A stretch of 64,000 bases of DNA from Acidimicrobiia bacterium (GTDB taxonomy: Bacteria; Actinomycetota; Acidimicrobiia; Spongiisociales; UBA11373), in the NCBI GenBank assembly GCA_040878325.1, contig JBBDMM010000012.1, positions 123,153-187,152 on the forward strand, given 5' to 3'. Below the pieces are notes generated by a model that saw only the letters and a program-made list of their open reading frames with translations, was not told where the DNA came from and searched no databases. Within the stretch, counting starts at the first letter, position 1; each line of letters opens with the position of its first letter. Positions 9,534 to 17,790 of this stretch are shown here, one piece after another. The position numbers were made by a program, and so were the translations under genes.

Positions 9534-12152
9534 CTACGCCTTCGTCTCCGCCAGGGTCTTGCCAACCCCCACTTCGACCACCAGGGGAACGTCGAGTTTG
9601 ACCACGCCCTCCATGATCTCGACGATCGTCGCCGAAACTCGATCCACTTCGGCGTCAGGCGCCTCGATCACCAATTCGTCGTGCACCTGAAGCAGCATTG
9701 CGGCGCCTCCGCCCTCCAGGGCAGCGTCGAGATCGATCATCGCCTTCTTGATGATGTCGGCGGCCGAGCCCTGGATGGGAGCGTTGAGCGCCATCCGCTC
9801 GCCGCTCTGGCGTTCGCGGAAGTTCCCCGACACCAGCTCCGGCAGGTACCTGCGCCGGCCGAGCAGGGTTTCGGTGTAGCCGTTGTTTCGAGCCTCGGCG
9901 ACGATCCCCGCCATGAATGCCTTGACCCCGGGGAATTGGGCGAAGTAGGCCTCCATGTGGTCTTTGGCTGCCTCGGCCGAAATCTCGAGCCGCTGGCCCA
10001 AACCGTAGGCCTCCATCCCGAAAAGGAGGCCGAAGTTGATGACCTTCGCCATACGGCGCATGTCGGCATCGACCGCACCGGGTTCTACTCCGAACACGCG
10101 GGCGGCCGTGGCGGTGTGGACGTCCTGCCCGGAGGCAAACGCCTCGACCAACGCCGGCTCCCCGCTCAGGTGGGCAAGAATCCGCAATTCGATTTGGCTG
10201 TAGTCCGCAACCACGAAGGTATGGCCCTCGGCAGCGACGAAGGCCCGCCGAATGGTCCGTCCCTCCTCTGACCGGATCGGGATGTTCTGCATGTTCGGCT
10301 GCTCCGACGAGATCCGCCCGGTCGAGGCGCCGGTCTGGTTGAAGAGGCAGTGGATGCGCCCATCGGTTCCGATCAATGGCAGCAGGCCGTCGACATAGGT
10401 GGAACGGAGCTTTTCTAGTTCCCGGAACCGCAAGAGCTGATCGACGATGGGGTGATCGTCGGCCATCTTCTGGAGAGTGGCGGCGTCGGTTGAGGGCTGA
10501 CCCTTAGGCGTCTTCTTGAGAACGGGCAGACCGAGACGGTCGAAGAGGATCTCGCGCAATTGCAGCGTCGAGTTGACGTTGAATGCCTCACCGGCATGCT
10601 CGTAGATCTTCGTCTCGAGGGTCGCCAATCGGTCGCGGAGGCTCTCCCCCAACTCCTCGAGATAGGCGCGATCCACCCCGATCCCCGCCTCCTCCATCCG
10701 GGCGAGAACTCGCACCAGGGGGAGCTCCACCTCTTCGAACAGCGCCAGCCCCCCGCGGGCCTCCATCTGCTCGGTGAGCGGGCCAACCAGCAGCCCCACC
10801 GCGGCGGCCCGGCGGCCGGATGCCTCGATGTCGAGACCCGATCCGTCGAAGTCGAGGGTTCCTTGCGCCTTAGCCGCTCCCGACCCGACCTCCGGGTCGA
10901 TCTCCAGACCGAGCACGGTCCCTGCCAGGTCGGCGAGAGTCGGCGACCCCGAGGCCGGGTTGATCACATAGGCCGCCAGGGCGGTGTCGAACGCCAGCCC
11001 CCGGAGATCCAGGTCGGCCTCGAGCAGAGCGCGGGTGAGCCGCTTGGCGTCATGGAGCGCCTTCGGTCGCGCCGGGTCGGCGAGGGCGGGGCCAAGTGCT
11101 CCCAGCCGGTCGAAGGGCACGAACGTGGCGTCGTCGTCGGTGGCCGCCACCGCCACCCCGACGAGATCGGACCCGTCCCAAACGGCCTCGATCGCCATGA
11201 GATCGCCGGCCGCGGCGAGGGCCTCCGCCCCCGATCCGGTGACCACCTCCACTTCGAGCATCTCGTCGGGCTCCGGCTGACCACCGCCCCCCACCTCCTG
11301 GAGGCGCTGCCAGAGCGACCGGAAGGCCAACCCGTCGAAGACCCGGCGCACCTCCTGGGGATCCCAGGGGGCGAGTGCCATGGCACTCGGATCGAACTCG
11401 ATGGGGACGTCGTCGACCAGTCGGGTGAGGTCGCGGTTCAAGTACACCTGCTCGCGCGACGCCTCGAGGTTCTCCCGGAGTTTCGGGGTCTGCTCGGCCA
11501 GGTGCTCGTAGATGCCCTCAAGCCCCCCGAACGCCGCCACCAGCTTCCCTGCGGTCTTCTCGCCCACCCCCGGCACCCCTGGCAGGTTGTCCGACGTGTC
11601 GCCCCGCAGCGCGGCGTAGTCGGCGTACTGGTCGGGGCGCACCCCGTAGCGCTCCTCTACATACGCCGCGTCGGCCATGATCGTGTCGGTGATCCCCCGG
11701 CGGGTGTAGTAGACCCGGATCGTCCCCTCGATCAGTTGGAAGGCGTCGCGGTCCCCGGTGACGATCAGCACGTCCCAGCCATCGGCAGCCGCCTTGCGGG
11801 CGATGGTGGCGATGATGTCGTCTGCCTCCCAGCCGGGCGCCTCGAATTGCTTGAGGTTGAGCACATCGGCCACCTCGCGAATCAGCGGCAGCTGGCTGCG
11901 GAACAGGTCGGGCGCAGCAGCGCGTTGCGCCTTGTACTCGACGTATCGCTCGGAACGAAAGGTCGCCGTCGGGGTGTCCCACGCCACCGCCAGCGCCTCG
12001 GGATGCTCGTCACCAAGCAGCTTGATGATCATCGAGGTGAAGCCGTAGACCGCGTTGGTCACCTGCCCGCTCGGGGTCGCCAGATCCGATGGGAGTGCAA
12101 AGAAGGCGCGATACGCCAGCGAGTGACCGTCGATCAAGGCGAGGGTGGGCAT
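9534..12152 (-). CDS. polA: DNA polymerase I
   Basis: Pol I fills repair gaps and removes Okazaki primers. The start chosen is the ATG at 12152 (MPTLALIDGHS), giving 872 aa; an upstream in-frame ATG would translate the heptad repeat and is rejected. The 5'-nuclease domain (about 1-290) has VTGDRDAFQL and LPGVPGVGEKTA. The middle domain lacks the proofreading acidic residues: MAIEAVWDG replaces DxE, and the later Asp motifs are absent, so 3'-5' exonuclease activity is probably lost. Polymerase motifs are intact: VVADYSQIELR, RRMAKVINFGLLFG and LLQVHDELV. TACCAT 7 nt before the ATG suggests leaderless transcription. Confidence 0.97.
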   Translation of the reverse strand: MPTLALIDGHSLAYRAFFALPSDLATPSGQVTNAVYGFTSMIIKLLGDEHPEALAVAWDTPTATFRSERYVEYKAQRAAAPDLFRSQLPLIREVADVLNLKQFEAPGWEADDIIATIARKAAADGWDVLIVTGDRDAFQLIEGTIRVYYTRRGITDTIMADAAYVEERYGVRPDQYADYAALRGDTSDNLPGVPGVGEKTAGKLVAAFGGLEGIYEHLAEQTPKLRENLEASREQVYLNRDLTRLVDDVPIEFDPSAMALAPWDPQEVRRVFDGLAFRSLWQRLQEVGGGGQPEPDEMLEVEVVTGSGAEALAAAGDLMAIEAVWDGSDLVGVAVAATDDDATFVPFDRLGALGPALADPARPKALHDAKRLTRALLEADLDLRGLAFDTALAAYVINPASGSPTLADLAGTVLGLEIDPEVGSGAAKAQGTLDFDGSGLDIEASGRRAAAVGLLVGPLTEQMEARGGLALFEEVELPLVRVLARMEEAGIGVDRAYLEELGESLRDRLATLETKIYEHAGEAFNVNSTLQLREILFDRLGLPVLKKTPKGQPSTDAATLQKMADDHPIVDQLLRFRELEKLRSTYVDGLLPLIGTDGRIHCLFNQTGASTGRISSEQPNMQNIPIRSEEGRTIRRAFVAAEGHTFVVADYSQIELRILAHLSGEPALVEAFASGQDVHTATAARVFGVEPGAVDADMRRMAKVINFGLLFGMEAYGLGQRLEISAEAAKDHMEAYFAQFPGVKAFMAGIVAEARNNGYTETLLGRRRYLPELVSGNFRERQSGERMALNAPIQGSAADIIKKAMIDLDAALEGGGAAMLLQVHDELVIEAPDAEVDRVSATIVEIMEGVVKLDVPLVVEVGVGKTLAETKA

Positions 12153-12159
12153 TGAGGCG

Positions 12160-12165
12160 ATGGTA
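12160..12165 (-). promoter_or_regulatory. -10 element for leaderless polA
   Basis: TACCAT on the minus strand lies 7 nt upstream of the polA ATG at 12152. It argues against the longer frame that begins inside the repeat at 12218. Confidence 0.5.
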
Positions 12166-12204
12166 GGTGGCCCATGCAGTGGAGCGATGGGCGGCGAAGG
12201 AAGG

Positions 12205-12259
12205 GAGCCAAGAATCAAGAATCAAGAAACTCCGTCTTGGCTCTTGACTCTTGGCTCTC
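12205..12259. repeat. Heptad-repeat hairpin between a small ORF and polA
   Basis: The left arm (12205-12230) reads GAGCCAA-GAATCAA-GAATCAA. The right arm (12234-12259) reads CTTGGCTCTTGACTCTTGGCT. The arms are inverted with a spacer of only a few bases, forming a strong stem. The right arm touches the TAG stop (12259-12261) of the small minus-strand gene. Confidence 0.87.
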
Positions 12260-12528
12260 TACATCCGGCCCAGCAGCCGTCGGCGCTGTTCTTCGAGACG
12301 GGACTCCTGGGATCGCAGGTCGACGAGCAGGCGTTCGAATCGGTTGACGTCGCCAGAGGTGATGCGGGCGTCTTCCCGCTCGAGCGGGCCTCCGACCGCC
12401 GCATCGCGGCGGGCGTCGTCGTCGAGGTGCTGGTGGATGCGCAACTCCTCCTCGGTCAGGCGAACCTGCTCGCGCAAGTGCCCCAGTTCGTCGGAGATGC
12501 GGAGAATCCGACGCTCGATGCGTCTCAT
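12259..12528 (-). CDS. Small coiled-coil protein of unknown function
   Basis: An 89-residue soluble protein starting MRRIERRILRISDELG. It is almost entirely charged and helical with heptad spacing (LGHLREQVRLTEEELRIHQHL, and later RLLVDLRSQESRLEEQRRRLL), so it is likely a two-helix coiled coil with a short polar break. There is no signal peptide, membrane segment or known motif. The start at 12528 is favoured over an upstream ATG (12573) because TAGGTT sits 7 nt in front of it. It lies just upstream of polA on the same strand but is separated from it by a hairpin. I do not recognise a family. Confidence 0.7.
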   Translation of the reverse strand: MRRIERRILRISDELGHLREQVRLTEEELRIHQHLDDDARRDAAVGGPLEREDARITSGDVNRFERLLVDLRSQESRLEEQRRRLLGRM

Positions 12529-12535
12529 CGCCGGC

Positions 12536-12541
12536 AACCTA
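12536..12541 (-). promoter_or_regulatory. -10 element for the leaderless coiled-coil gene
   Basis: TAGGTT on the minus strand lies 7 nt upstream of the ATG at 12528. It decides the start codon of this small gene. Confidence 0.45.
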
Positions 12542-12583
12542 ACAGTGGCAAGGATGTGCCCGACCCGTATCATCGTGCCTCGC

Positions 12584-12666
12584 GCCGGGGTGGCGGAATG
12601 GCAGACGCGGCGGACTCAAAATCCGTTGGGCGCAAGCCCGTGGGGGTTCGACTCCCCCTCCCGGCA
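12584..12666 (+). tRNA. tRNA-Leu (anticodon CAA)
   Basis: The acceptor stem GCCGGGG pairs with TCCCGGC (one G-T pair), followed by discriminator A66 at 12666. The anticodon stem GCGGA/TCCGT encloses the loop CTCAAAA, with CAA at 12617-12619, reading UUG. A long variable arm (around GGGCGCAAGCCC) marks a class II tRNA, and a GGGGG-TTCGACT-CCCCC T-arm is present. The 3' CCA is not encoded. It is the only plus-strand gene between two minus-strand genes, and a heptad hairpin follows 5 nt downstream. Confidence 0.96.
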
Positions 12667-12670
12667 CAAA

Positions 12671-12742
12671 GAGATTCAGGAGTCAAGAATCAAGATTCGA
12701 AATTCAATCTCTTGGCTCTTGACTCTTGATTCTTGGCTCTCA
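12671..12742. repeat. Heptad-repeat hairpin between tRNA-Leu and nadE
   Basis: The left arm (12671-12700) is GAGATTCAGGAGTCAAGAAT and continuing 7-nt units. The right arm (12708-12742) is CTTGGCTCTTGACTCTTGAT and continuing. The arms are inverted. The right arm overlaps the nadE stop (12740-12742) and the left arm begins 5 nt after the tRNA, so the element serves both convergent genes. Confidence 0.87.
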
Positions 12743-14443
12743 GCTGTACTTGTTGGTGATCGGCAACCTGCGGTCCCGGCCCAAAGCCTTCGTCGTGATC
12801 TTGACACCTGGAGCGGCCTGGCGGCGCTTGTACTCGTTGCGGTCGACCATTCGGGTGATCTGCCTCACCAACGAACGATCGAACCCCGAGGCGACGATCT
12901 CGTCCGCGGTCTGGTCGCCCTCGATGTAGCGCATGAGGATCGGGTCGAGCACCTCGTAGGGCGGGAGCGAGTCGGTGTCGACCTGACTCGGTCGGAGCTC
13001 GGCCGACGGCGGCTTCTCGAGCACCGCCTCGGGAATGACCAACCCCTCGCGGTTCCGCCACCGGGCGATCCGATACAAGTGGGTCTTGTAGATGTCCTTC
13101 AACACCGCGTATCCGCCCACCATGTCTCCGTATAGGGTGGCGTAGCCGACCGACATCTCCGACTTGTTCCCCGTCGCCACGACCATGCCCCCGAACTTGT
13201 TCGAGAGCGCCATGAGGATCGCCCCGCGTGCCCGGGCCTGAAGGTTCTCCTCGGTCACGTCTTCGCCGGTTTCCTGGAAGACCCCCGACAGGGCCTCGAG
13301 AAAGCCTTCGAACGGCGGCTCGATCGAGATCTCGTCGAACCGGATGCCCAGGTTCCCGGCGAGTTCACTGGAGTCGGCCACCGAGCCTTCCGACGAGTAG
13401 CGCGATGGCATGGTCACGCCCCACACCGCCTCCGGCCCCAGCGCGTCGGTAGCGATGACGGCGGTCAGCGAGGAGTCGATCCCGCCGGAGAGGCCGATGA
13501 CGACGGAATCGAACCCGTTCTTTCGCACATAGCCCCGCAGCCCCGCCACCAGTGCCCGATACACCTCGGCATCCTCTTCGAGGGGTGCGTGCGAGGGCGG
13601 CGGCCGCTCGGGGTCGCCTTCGAGCAGGTCGCCAGACGATACGGGCAACGCGTCCACATCGGCCCGACCCGACTCGGGAAGCGGCACATCCACCCAGAAG
13701 AGATCCTCCTCGAACTGGGGCGCCCGGTAGAGGAGGTCGCCCCCGGCGCCGAACACCATGCTCTGGCCGTCGAAGACCAGTTCATCCTGCCCGCCGACGG
13801 AGTTGAGGTAAACCACGGGCACGCCGTAGGCCCGGGCTCGATCGGCGATCATCCGCTCGCGCTCGACCCCCTTCCCCTGGTGGTAGGGCGAGCCATTGAT
13901 GTTGAGCAGGATGTCGGCACCGCCCTTGGCTTGGAGCGAAGGGGGGCCATCGGGCACCCAAATATCCTCGCACACCGACACGCCGACGACGGCGCCGTTG
14001 ATCTCCCACAACGACCCTGGTCGCTGGCCGGCCGAGAAGTAACGGTCTTCGTCGAACACCCCGTAATTGGGGAGTAGACATTTGTGATAGATGCCGCGCA
14101 CCCGGCCTCCGCTGACCAGCGCTGCCGCGTTGTGCACCCGCCGATGGCCGGCATCGTCGCGGTTCGACCCGCCCGTCCGATCGACGAAGCCGATAACCGA
14201 CGTCGTCGACCCGGAGCGCTCGGCGATGGTGCGAAGTTCGGCGACATTGGCCGACACGAAGCCGTCCCGGAGTACGAGATCCTCGGGGGGATACCCCGTG
14301 AGGGCCAGTTCGGGCAAGAGCAGTACGTCCGCCTGGCAGTCCTCGGCCCACGCCATTGCCTCGACGATGCGGGAAGCGTTGCCGCCGAGGTCGCCGACCA
14401 CCAGGTCGATCTGCGCACAGGCAACGCGGAGGAAGTCGGTCAT
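12740..14443 (-). CDS. nadE: Glutamine-dependent NAD+ synthetase
   Basis: The enzyme amidates deamido-NAD+ in the last step of NAD synthesis, using glutamine through an N-terminal amidase. At 567 aa it is the two-domain form. Residues 1-270 are a nitrilase-fold glutaminase, with the active Glu in LLLPELALTGYP, Lys in HKCLLPNYGVFDE and Cys in VSVCEDIW. Residues about 290-567 are the synthetase with the pyrophosphatase P-loop GLSGGIDSSL and GNKSEMSVGYATLYGD. Start ATG at 14443; TACTCT lies 9 nt before it. Confidence 0.97.
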   Translation of the reverse strand: MTDFLRVACAQIDLVVGDLGGNASRIVEAMAWAEDCQADVLLLPELALTGYPPEDLVLRDGFVSANVAELRTIAERSGSTTSVIGFVDRTGGSNRDDAGHRRVHNAAALVSGGRVRGIYHKCLLPNYGVFDEDRYFSAGQRPGSLWEINGAVVGVSVCEDIWVPDGPPSLQAKGGADILLNINGSPYHQGKGVERERMIADRARAYGVPVVYLNSVGGQDELVFDGQSMVFGAGGDLLYRAPQFEEDLFWVDVPLPESGRADVDALPVSSGDLLEGDPERPPPSHAPLEEDAEVYRALVAGLRGYVRKNGFDSVVIGLSGGIDSSLTAVIATDALGPEAVWGVTMPSRYSSEGSVADSSELAGNLGIRFDEISIEPPFEGFLEALSGVFQETGEDVTEENLQARARGAILMALSNKFGGMVVATGNKSEMSVGYATLYGDMVGGYAVLKDIYKTHLYRIARWRNREGLVIPEAVLEKPPSAELRPSQVDTDSLPPYEVLDPILMRYIEGDQTADEIVASGFDRSLVRQITRMVDRNEYKRRQAAPGVKITTKALGRDRRLPITNKYS

Positions 14444-14452
14444 GCGCGGCGG

Positions 14453-14458
14453 AGAGTA
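14453..14458 (-). promoter_or_regulatory. -10 element near the nadE start
   Basis: TACTCT on the minus strand lies 9 nt upstream of the nadE ATG, implying a leader of 0-3 nt. Confidence 0.4.
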
Positions 14459-14463
14459 ACCAC

Positions 14464-14570
14464 AGAGTCAAGAGCCGAGAGTCAAGAGCCAAGAGTCAAG
14501 AGCCAAGAGTCGAGAGTGGGGTCGAGAAACGAGATTCGGCGTCAATCGGATCGTGAGTCTCGACTCTCAT
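14464..14570. repeat. Heptad array after the histidine-kinase gene
   Basis: The long left arm (14464-14517) alternates GAGTCAA and GAGCCAA/GAGCCGA units, about seven in all. The complementary arm is short (14553-14570, GTGAGTCTCGACTCTCAT) and overlaps the stop codon of the kinase gene (14567-14569). About 35 nt separate the arms, so this copy looks partly eroded. Confidence 0.8.
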
Positions 14571-15934
14571 CCCAACAGGACCCGGATCGTGGTCCCTTCA
14601 CCAGGTGCGCTCACCACTTCGGTGGTGCCGCCCATCGCCTCGACCAGCTCGCGAACGATGGACAGACCGAGGCCACTGCCTTCGGGTCGCACCGGTCGAT
14701 ACCGGGTCGCCACGTAGAGGCGCTCGAAGATGTGCGGGACGTCCGATTGGTCCATCCCGGGCCCCGAGTCCGCCACTTCGATCTTCAGGCCGGAGGGTCG
14801 CCGCTCGAGTCGCAGCGTCACGCTTCCCGCCTCGGGGGTGTAGCGCAGCGCGTTCTCCAGCAGGTTGCCCACCACCTGGGCGATGCGATCGGGGTCGATC
14901 TCCACCGCGCCAACATCCGCCAGATCGAACTCGAGGCGAACCCTCGCCGAGTCGGCACGCTCACGAAAGCCCTCGAGCACGCCCTTGAGATGCCCGGCGA
15001 GGTCCACGGGCTCGGGACGAAGGCTGAACTCCCGCGCCTCGATCCGCGCCAGCAGCATCAGGTCTTCGACCAGTCGGCTGAGCCGAGATGCCTCGATCCG
15101 CAGCACCGAGGCGACTCGCGTCATCTCCTCCGGGGTGACCCGCCCTTCCTGGATCGCCTCGGAATACCCGGTGATCGTCGTCAGCGGGGTGCGGAGATCG
15201 TGGCCCACGGAGACCAGGAACTCTCGCTCCCGGCGACGGGAGGCCTCGAGCTGCCTGGCCATCTCGTTGAACGCCACCGCCACCTGGGCGACCTCGTCAT
15301 CACCGTCCACTTCGACCCTGGCACCGAGATCCCCGCCGGCGATGTCGCCCGAGGCGTCCCGCAACGCCTCGAGGCGCCGCCCGGCGACTCGAGCGAACGA
15401 GCCCGCGAGCACCGCAGCCAGCAGTACCGCCAGCACCATTGCCCAGCCGAGCCGAAACAGCACCTCGCGCCACGGCACCAACTCGAGGGTGGTGCCGATC
15501 ACGACCACCACCGTGCCCCGGTTCCCCGTGGCGAAGGGCTGGGCCACCACGGCCACCTTCGTCCCGTCCACCGTCGCGTCGAAATGAAGGGGGGCGCTGA
15601 GATTCCCAAGATCGGGAACGAGGTCGAGGAGGGCGGTGCCATCGCCGAGGATGGTGACCGTCCCCCGCGGCCCTACGAGCGCCGCCTCGACGTAGTCGTG
15701 CCCTCCGATCGACGCGACCACTGCCAGCACCCCGGCGAGGCTCCGGGCCCCAAGACCAGGAGTCCGAGCCAGTTCGGCCTCGATGATGCGAGCGGTGGCG
15801 TTGGCCTGGCGCGCGAACTCGGACCTCACCGACGACTCGACCGACCGATTGATCAAGATGGCGCCGGTCAGCCCCCCGATGGTCAGAGTCACCAGGGCCA
15901 CCCCCACCATCCCCCAGAAGAACCGGCGCTTCAT
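14567..15934 (-). CDS. Two-component sensor histidine kinase (HAMP, HisKA, HATPase)
   Basis: A 455-aa membrane sensor kinase. TM1 is at about residues 6-28 (FFWGMVGVALVTLTIGGLTG). An extracytoplasmic sensor region spans about 29-160. TM2 (LGWAMVLAVLLAAVLAGSFA) is followed by HAMP, then the H-box SVGHDLRTPL, the N-box NLLENALRYTP and G-boxes DSGPGMD and GSGLGLSIV. The ATG at 15934 is chosen; longer frames overlap the regulator. Its partner is the regulator upstream on the same strand, and a 7-nt-period hairpin lies between them. The stimulus cannot be read from the sequence. Confidence 0.94.
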   Translation of the reverse strand: MKRRFFWGMVGVALVTLTIGGLTGAILINRSVESSVRSEFARQANATARIIEAELARTPGLGARSLAGVLAVVASIGGHDYVEAALVGPRGTVTILGDGTALLDLVPDLGNLSAPLHFDATVDGTKVAVVAQPFATGNRGTVVVVIGTTLELVPWREVLFRLGWAMVLAVLLAAVLAGSFARVAGRRLEALRDASGDIAGGDLGARVEVDGDDEVAQVAVAFNEMARQLEASRRREREFLVSVGHDLRTPLTTITGYSEAIQEGRVTPEEMTRVASVLRIEASRLSRLVEDLMLLARIEAREFSLRPEPVDLAGHLKGVLEGFRERADSARVRLEFDLADVGAVEIDPDRIAQVVGNLLENALRYTPEAGSVTLRLERRPSGLKIEVADSGPGMDQSDVPHIFERLYVATRYRPVRPEGSGLGLSIVRELVEAMGGTTEVVSAPGEGTTIRVLLG

Positions 15935-16033
15935 CCCAGTTCCCAGTCTCCAGTCCCGAGTCCCCCGGCAGTACGGACCGACGGAAAGCCAAGGGTTCTG
16001 CTGGAGACCGGGGACTGGTGACTGGCGACTCTC
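15935..16033. repeat. CCAGTCT-type heptad hairpin after the response-regulator gene
   Basis: The left arm (15935-15968) is CCCAGTT-CCCAGTC-TCCAGTC-CCGAGTC. The right arm (16001-16033), read as the reverse complement, is GAGTCGC-CAGTCAC-CAGTCCC. The word differs from the TCAAGAG arrays, but the period is again 7 and the right arm again overlaps a stop codon (16032-16034). Confidence 0.8.
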
Positions 16034-16712
16034 ACGTGTCCCCCATCCGGTAGCCGACCCCCCATGCCGTCTCGATCGGGAGACCCTCGAGCTTCTTGCG
16101 GAGCTGGCGGACATGCACGTCGACCGTTCGGGTCTCGCCGACGTAGTCGTAACCCCATACTGCCTCGAGGATTTGGGCGCGTGACAGCACCAGCCCTCGA
16201 TTCTCTGCGAGGTACCAGAGCAGGTCGAACTCGCGCGCCGTTGGACGGACGGCTCCCCCGCCGGGCAGGCGGATTTCGCGCCGTCCCGAGTCGATCTCGA
16301 ACCCGGCCACCTCGAGGATCGCCGGTGCTCGCGGAGGCTCCTCCGAGCGGCGGAGCACCGCCCGGACGCGGGCAACGAGCTCCCGGGGCGAAAAGGGTTT
16401 GGTGAGATAATCGTCGGCACCGATCTCCAACCCGACGATCTTGTCCACCTCCCCATCTCGGGCCGTCAGCATGATCACCGGGACGTCCGACCAGGTCCGG
16501 ATCCGACGGCACACCTCGATGCCGTCGATCCCGGGGAGTCCGATGTCGAGTAGCACCACCCGGGGATCACGATCGCGGACCGCGTCGAGCCCACGCTCAC
16601 CATCCGGCGCGTGGACCAGCTTGAACCCCTCCTGTTCGAAATACATCCGGACGAGGTCGGCGATTGGCTCCTCGTCTTCGATGAGCACCACCGTGCCCCG
16701 ATTTGTCGTCAT
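16032..16712 (-). CDS. OmpR/PhoB-family response regulator
   Basis: A 226-aa regulator. The receiver domain (about 5-120) has acidic pocket E12-D13, phospho-acceptor D56 (VVLLDIG), T83 and K105 (LTKPF). The C-terminal winged helix (about 130-225) has the expected TAREFDLLWYLAENRG and VWGYDYVGETRTVDVHVRQLRKKL. It precedes its kinase on the same strand and would bind direct-repeat promoter sites; none is identified here. A GGAG site 8 nt before the ATG supports the start. Confidence 0.96.
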   Translation of the reverse strand: MTTNRGTVVLIEDEEPIADLVRMYFEQEGFKLVHAPDGERGLDAVRDRDPRVVLLDIGLPGIDGIEVCRRIRTWSDVPVIMLTARDGEVDKIVGLEIGADDYLTKPFSPRELVARVRAVLRRSEEPPRAPAILEVAGFEIDSGRREIRLPGGGAVRPTAREFDLLWYLAENRGLVLSRAQILEAVWGYDYVGETRTVDVHVRQLRKKLEGLPIETAWGVGYRMGDT

Positions 16713-16757
16713 CGCGCCAACTCCATGGGAGGATCTTCGGGAACGATTGTTAGAGAT

Positions 16758-17708
16758 CTATGAAACATCGAAGTCGTCCAGTGGGAGTGCCCGCACCTCT
16801 GCCGAGGCGGCACCACCAGGCCATCGAATCTCTACCTCGGTTCCAGGTTCGACCTCCCGCCGGATCGTGCCGAGGGCGATGGGGGCCCGCAGGGTCAGTG
16901 ACTCACCGACGGATGAGAGCGCCCCGACCACCTCGCCGCCGTGGACGACGTCTGCTCCCACCGGCGGCACGACCGTCTCGCGCAGCACGATGCCGCGGAG
17001 GAGGCGATTCACATGGCCCCGCGAATCGATCCGGGCAACTAGTTCCTGGCCGACATAACAACCCTTGGTGAACGAGACTGCGGCTGGAACCAGTCCCGTC
17101 TCTTGGGGAATGGTCGCTTCGGTCGCATCCTGGCCCATCACCGGCTCGCCGGCCTCGATCCGAACGGTGGTCGCCGCGATCGAGCCGATGGGGCGGGCGC
17201 CCGCCAGGTCGGCACCGCCCACGACGAGAAACCGAGGAACTCCTACCGGAATCGAGGCGACGACCGAGCCGTCGGCTGCCACCGCCCATCCCTCCGGGAC
17301 CGGCAAACCTGCGTGCACCAACACCGCCGGGGCCTCTGGCCCCCACAGAGCCGCGATCGGCCGATCGTCGAGCGAGATGGTCGCGTCGACTCGAAAGCGA
17401 AACCGTTCGAGGAGTGTCGCCGCCGTCGGGCCCACGCCGCGGTCTGTCACCAGGCCGACCCGGTCCGCACCCCTCAGCACCCAAAGGATCGCCCGCAATT
17501 TCCCGCGGGGTTCGAGCAGGAACGATCGCGCCACTTCGCCGGGCTTCATCACGCCGAGATCCTGACTCAGTTGGCCGTCGAGGAACCGGACTGCGTCGGG
17601 TCCGTCGACCCAGATCAGATCGTGTGATCCCTGGACCACCGCCGCCCCCCGGCGCGCCGCAAAGTACTCGCCGGTGGTGTCGCCATAAGAGAGAGGTGTC
17701 GTGGTCAT
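16758..17708 (-). CDS. ygfZ: YgfZ/GcvT-like folate-binding protein
   Basis: The family signature KGCYVGQE is near the middle of the C-terminal half. The protein has the GcvT-like fold (WVDGPDAVRFLDGQLSQDL, SFLLEPRGKLRAILWVL). YgfZ/IBA57 proteins use tetrahydrofolate to support assembly or repair of certain Fe-S clusters; they are not aminomethyltransferases. The start is uncertain: the ATG at 17708 gives 316 aa, while an in-frame ATG at 17747 adds a low-complexity 13-residue extension. It lies between ccdA and the two-component pair on the same strand without clear coupling. Confidence 0.88.
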   Translation of the reverse strand: MTTTPLSYGDTTGEYFAARRGAAVVQGSHDLIWVDGPDAVRFLDGQLSQDLGVMKPGEVARSFLLEPRGKLRAILWVLRGADRVGLVTDRGVGPTAATLLERFRFRVDATISLDDRPIAALWGPEAPAVLVHAGLPVPEGWAVAADGSVVASIPVGVPRFLVVGGADLAGARPIGSIAATTVRIEAGEPVMGQDATEATIPQETGLVPAAVSFTKGCYVGQELVARIDSRGHVNRLLRGIVLRETVVPPVGADVVHGGEVVGALSSVGESLTLRAPIALGTIRREVEPGTEVEIRWPGGAASAEVRALPLDDFDVS

Positions 17709-17790
17709 CGGGGACGCGGGGGGCACTGTGCCGCGGGTGGCAGGCATCGGTTGACCGGGAGCGGGTGACAGTTCCCCGGAGCCACGGGCT

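Noticed and set aside
10560-12155. 531-aa open frame opposite polA
   Set aside because: Antisense to polA, with no recognisable motif and no start signal.
12153-12218. 22-residue N-terminal extension of PolA from an upstream ATG
   Set aside because: The extension is encoded partly by the heptad repeat, while MPTLALIDGHS at 12152 matches the family start and has a -10 box 7 nt ahead.
14084-16021. 645-aa frame spanning nadE, the repeat and the kinase on the opposite strand
   Set aside because: It crosses two real genes and an intergenic repeat; a shadow of high G+C content.
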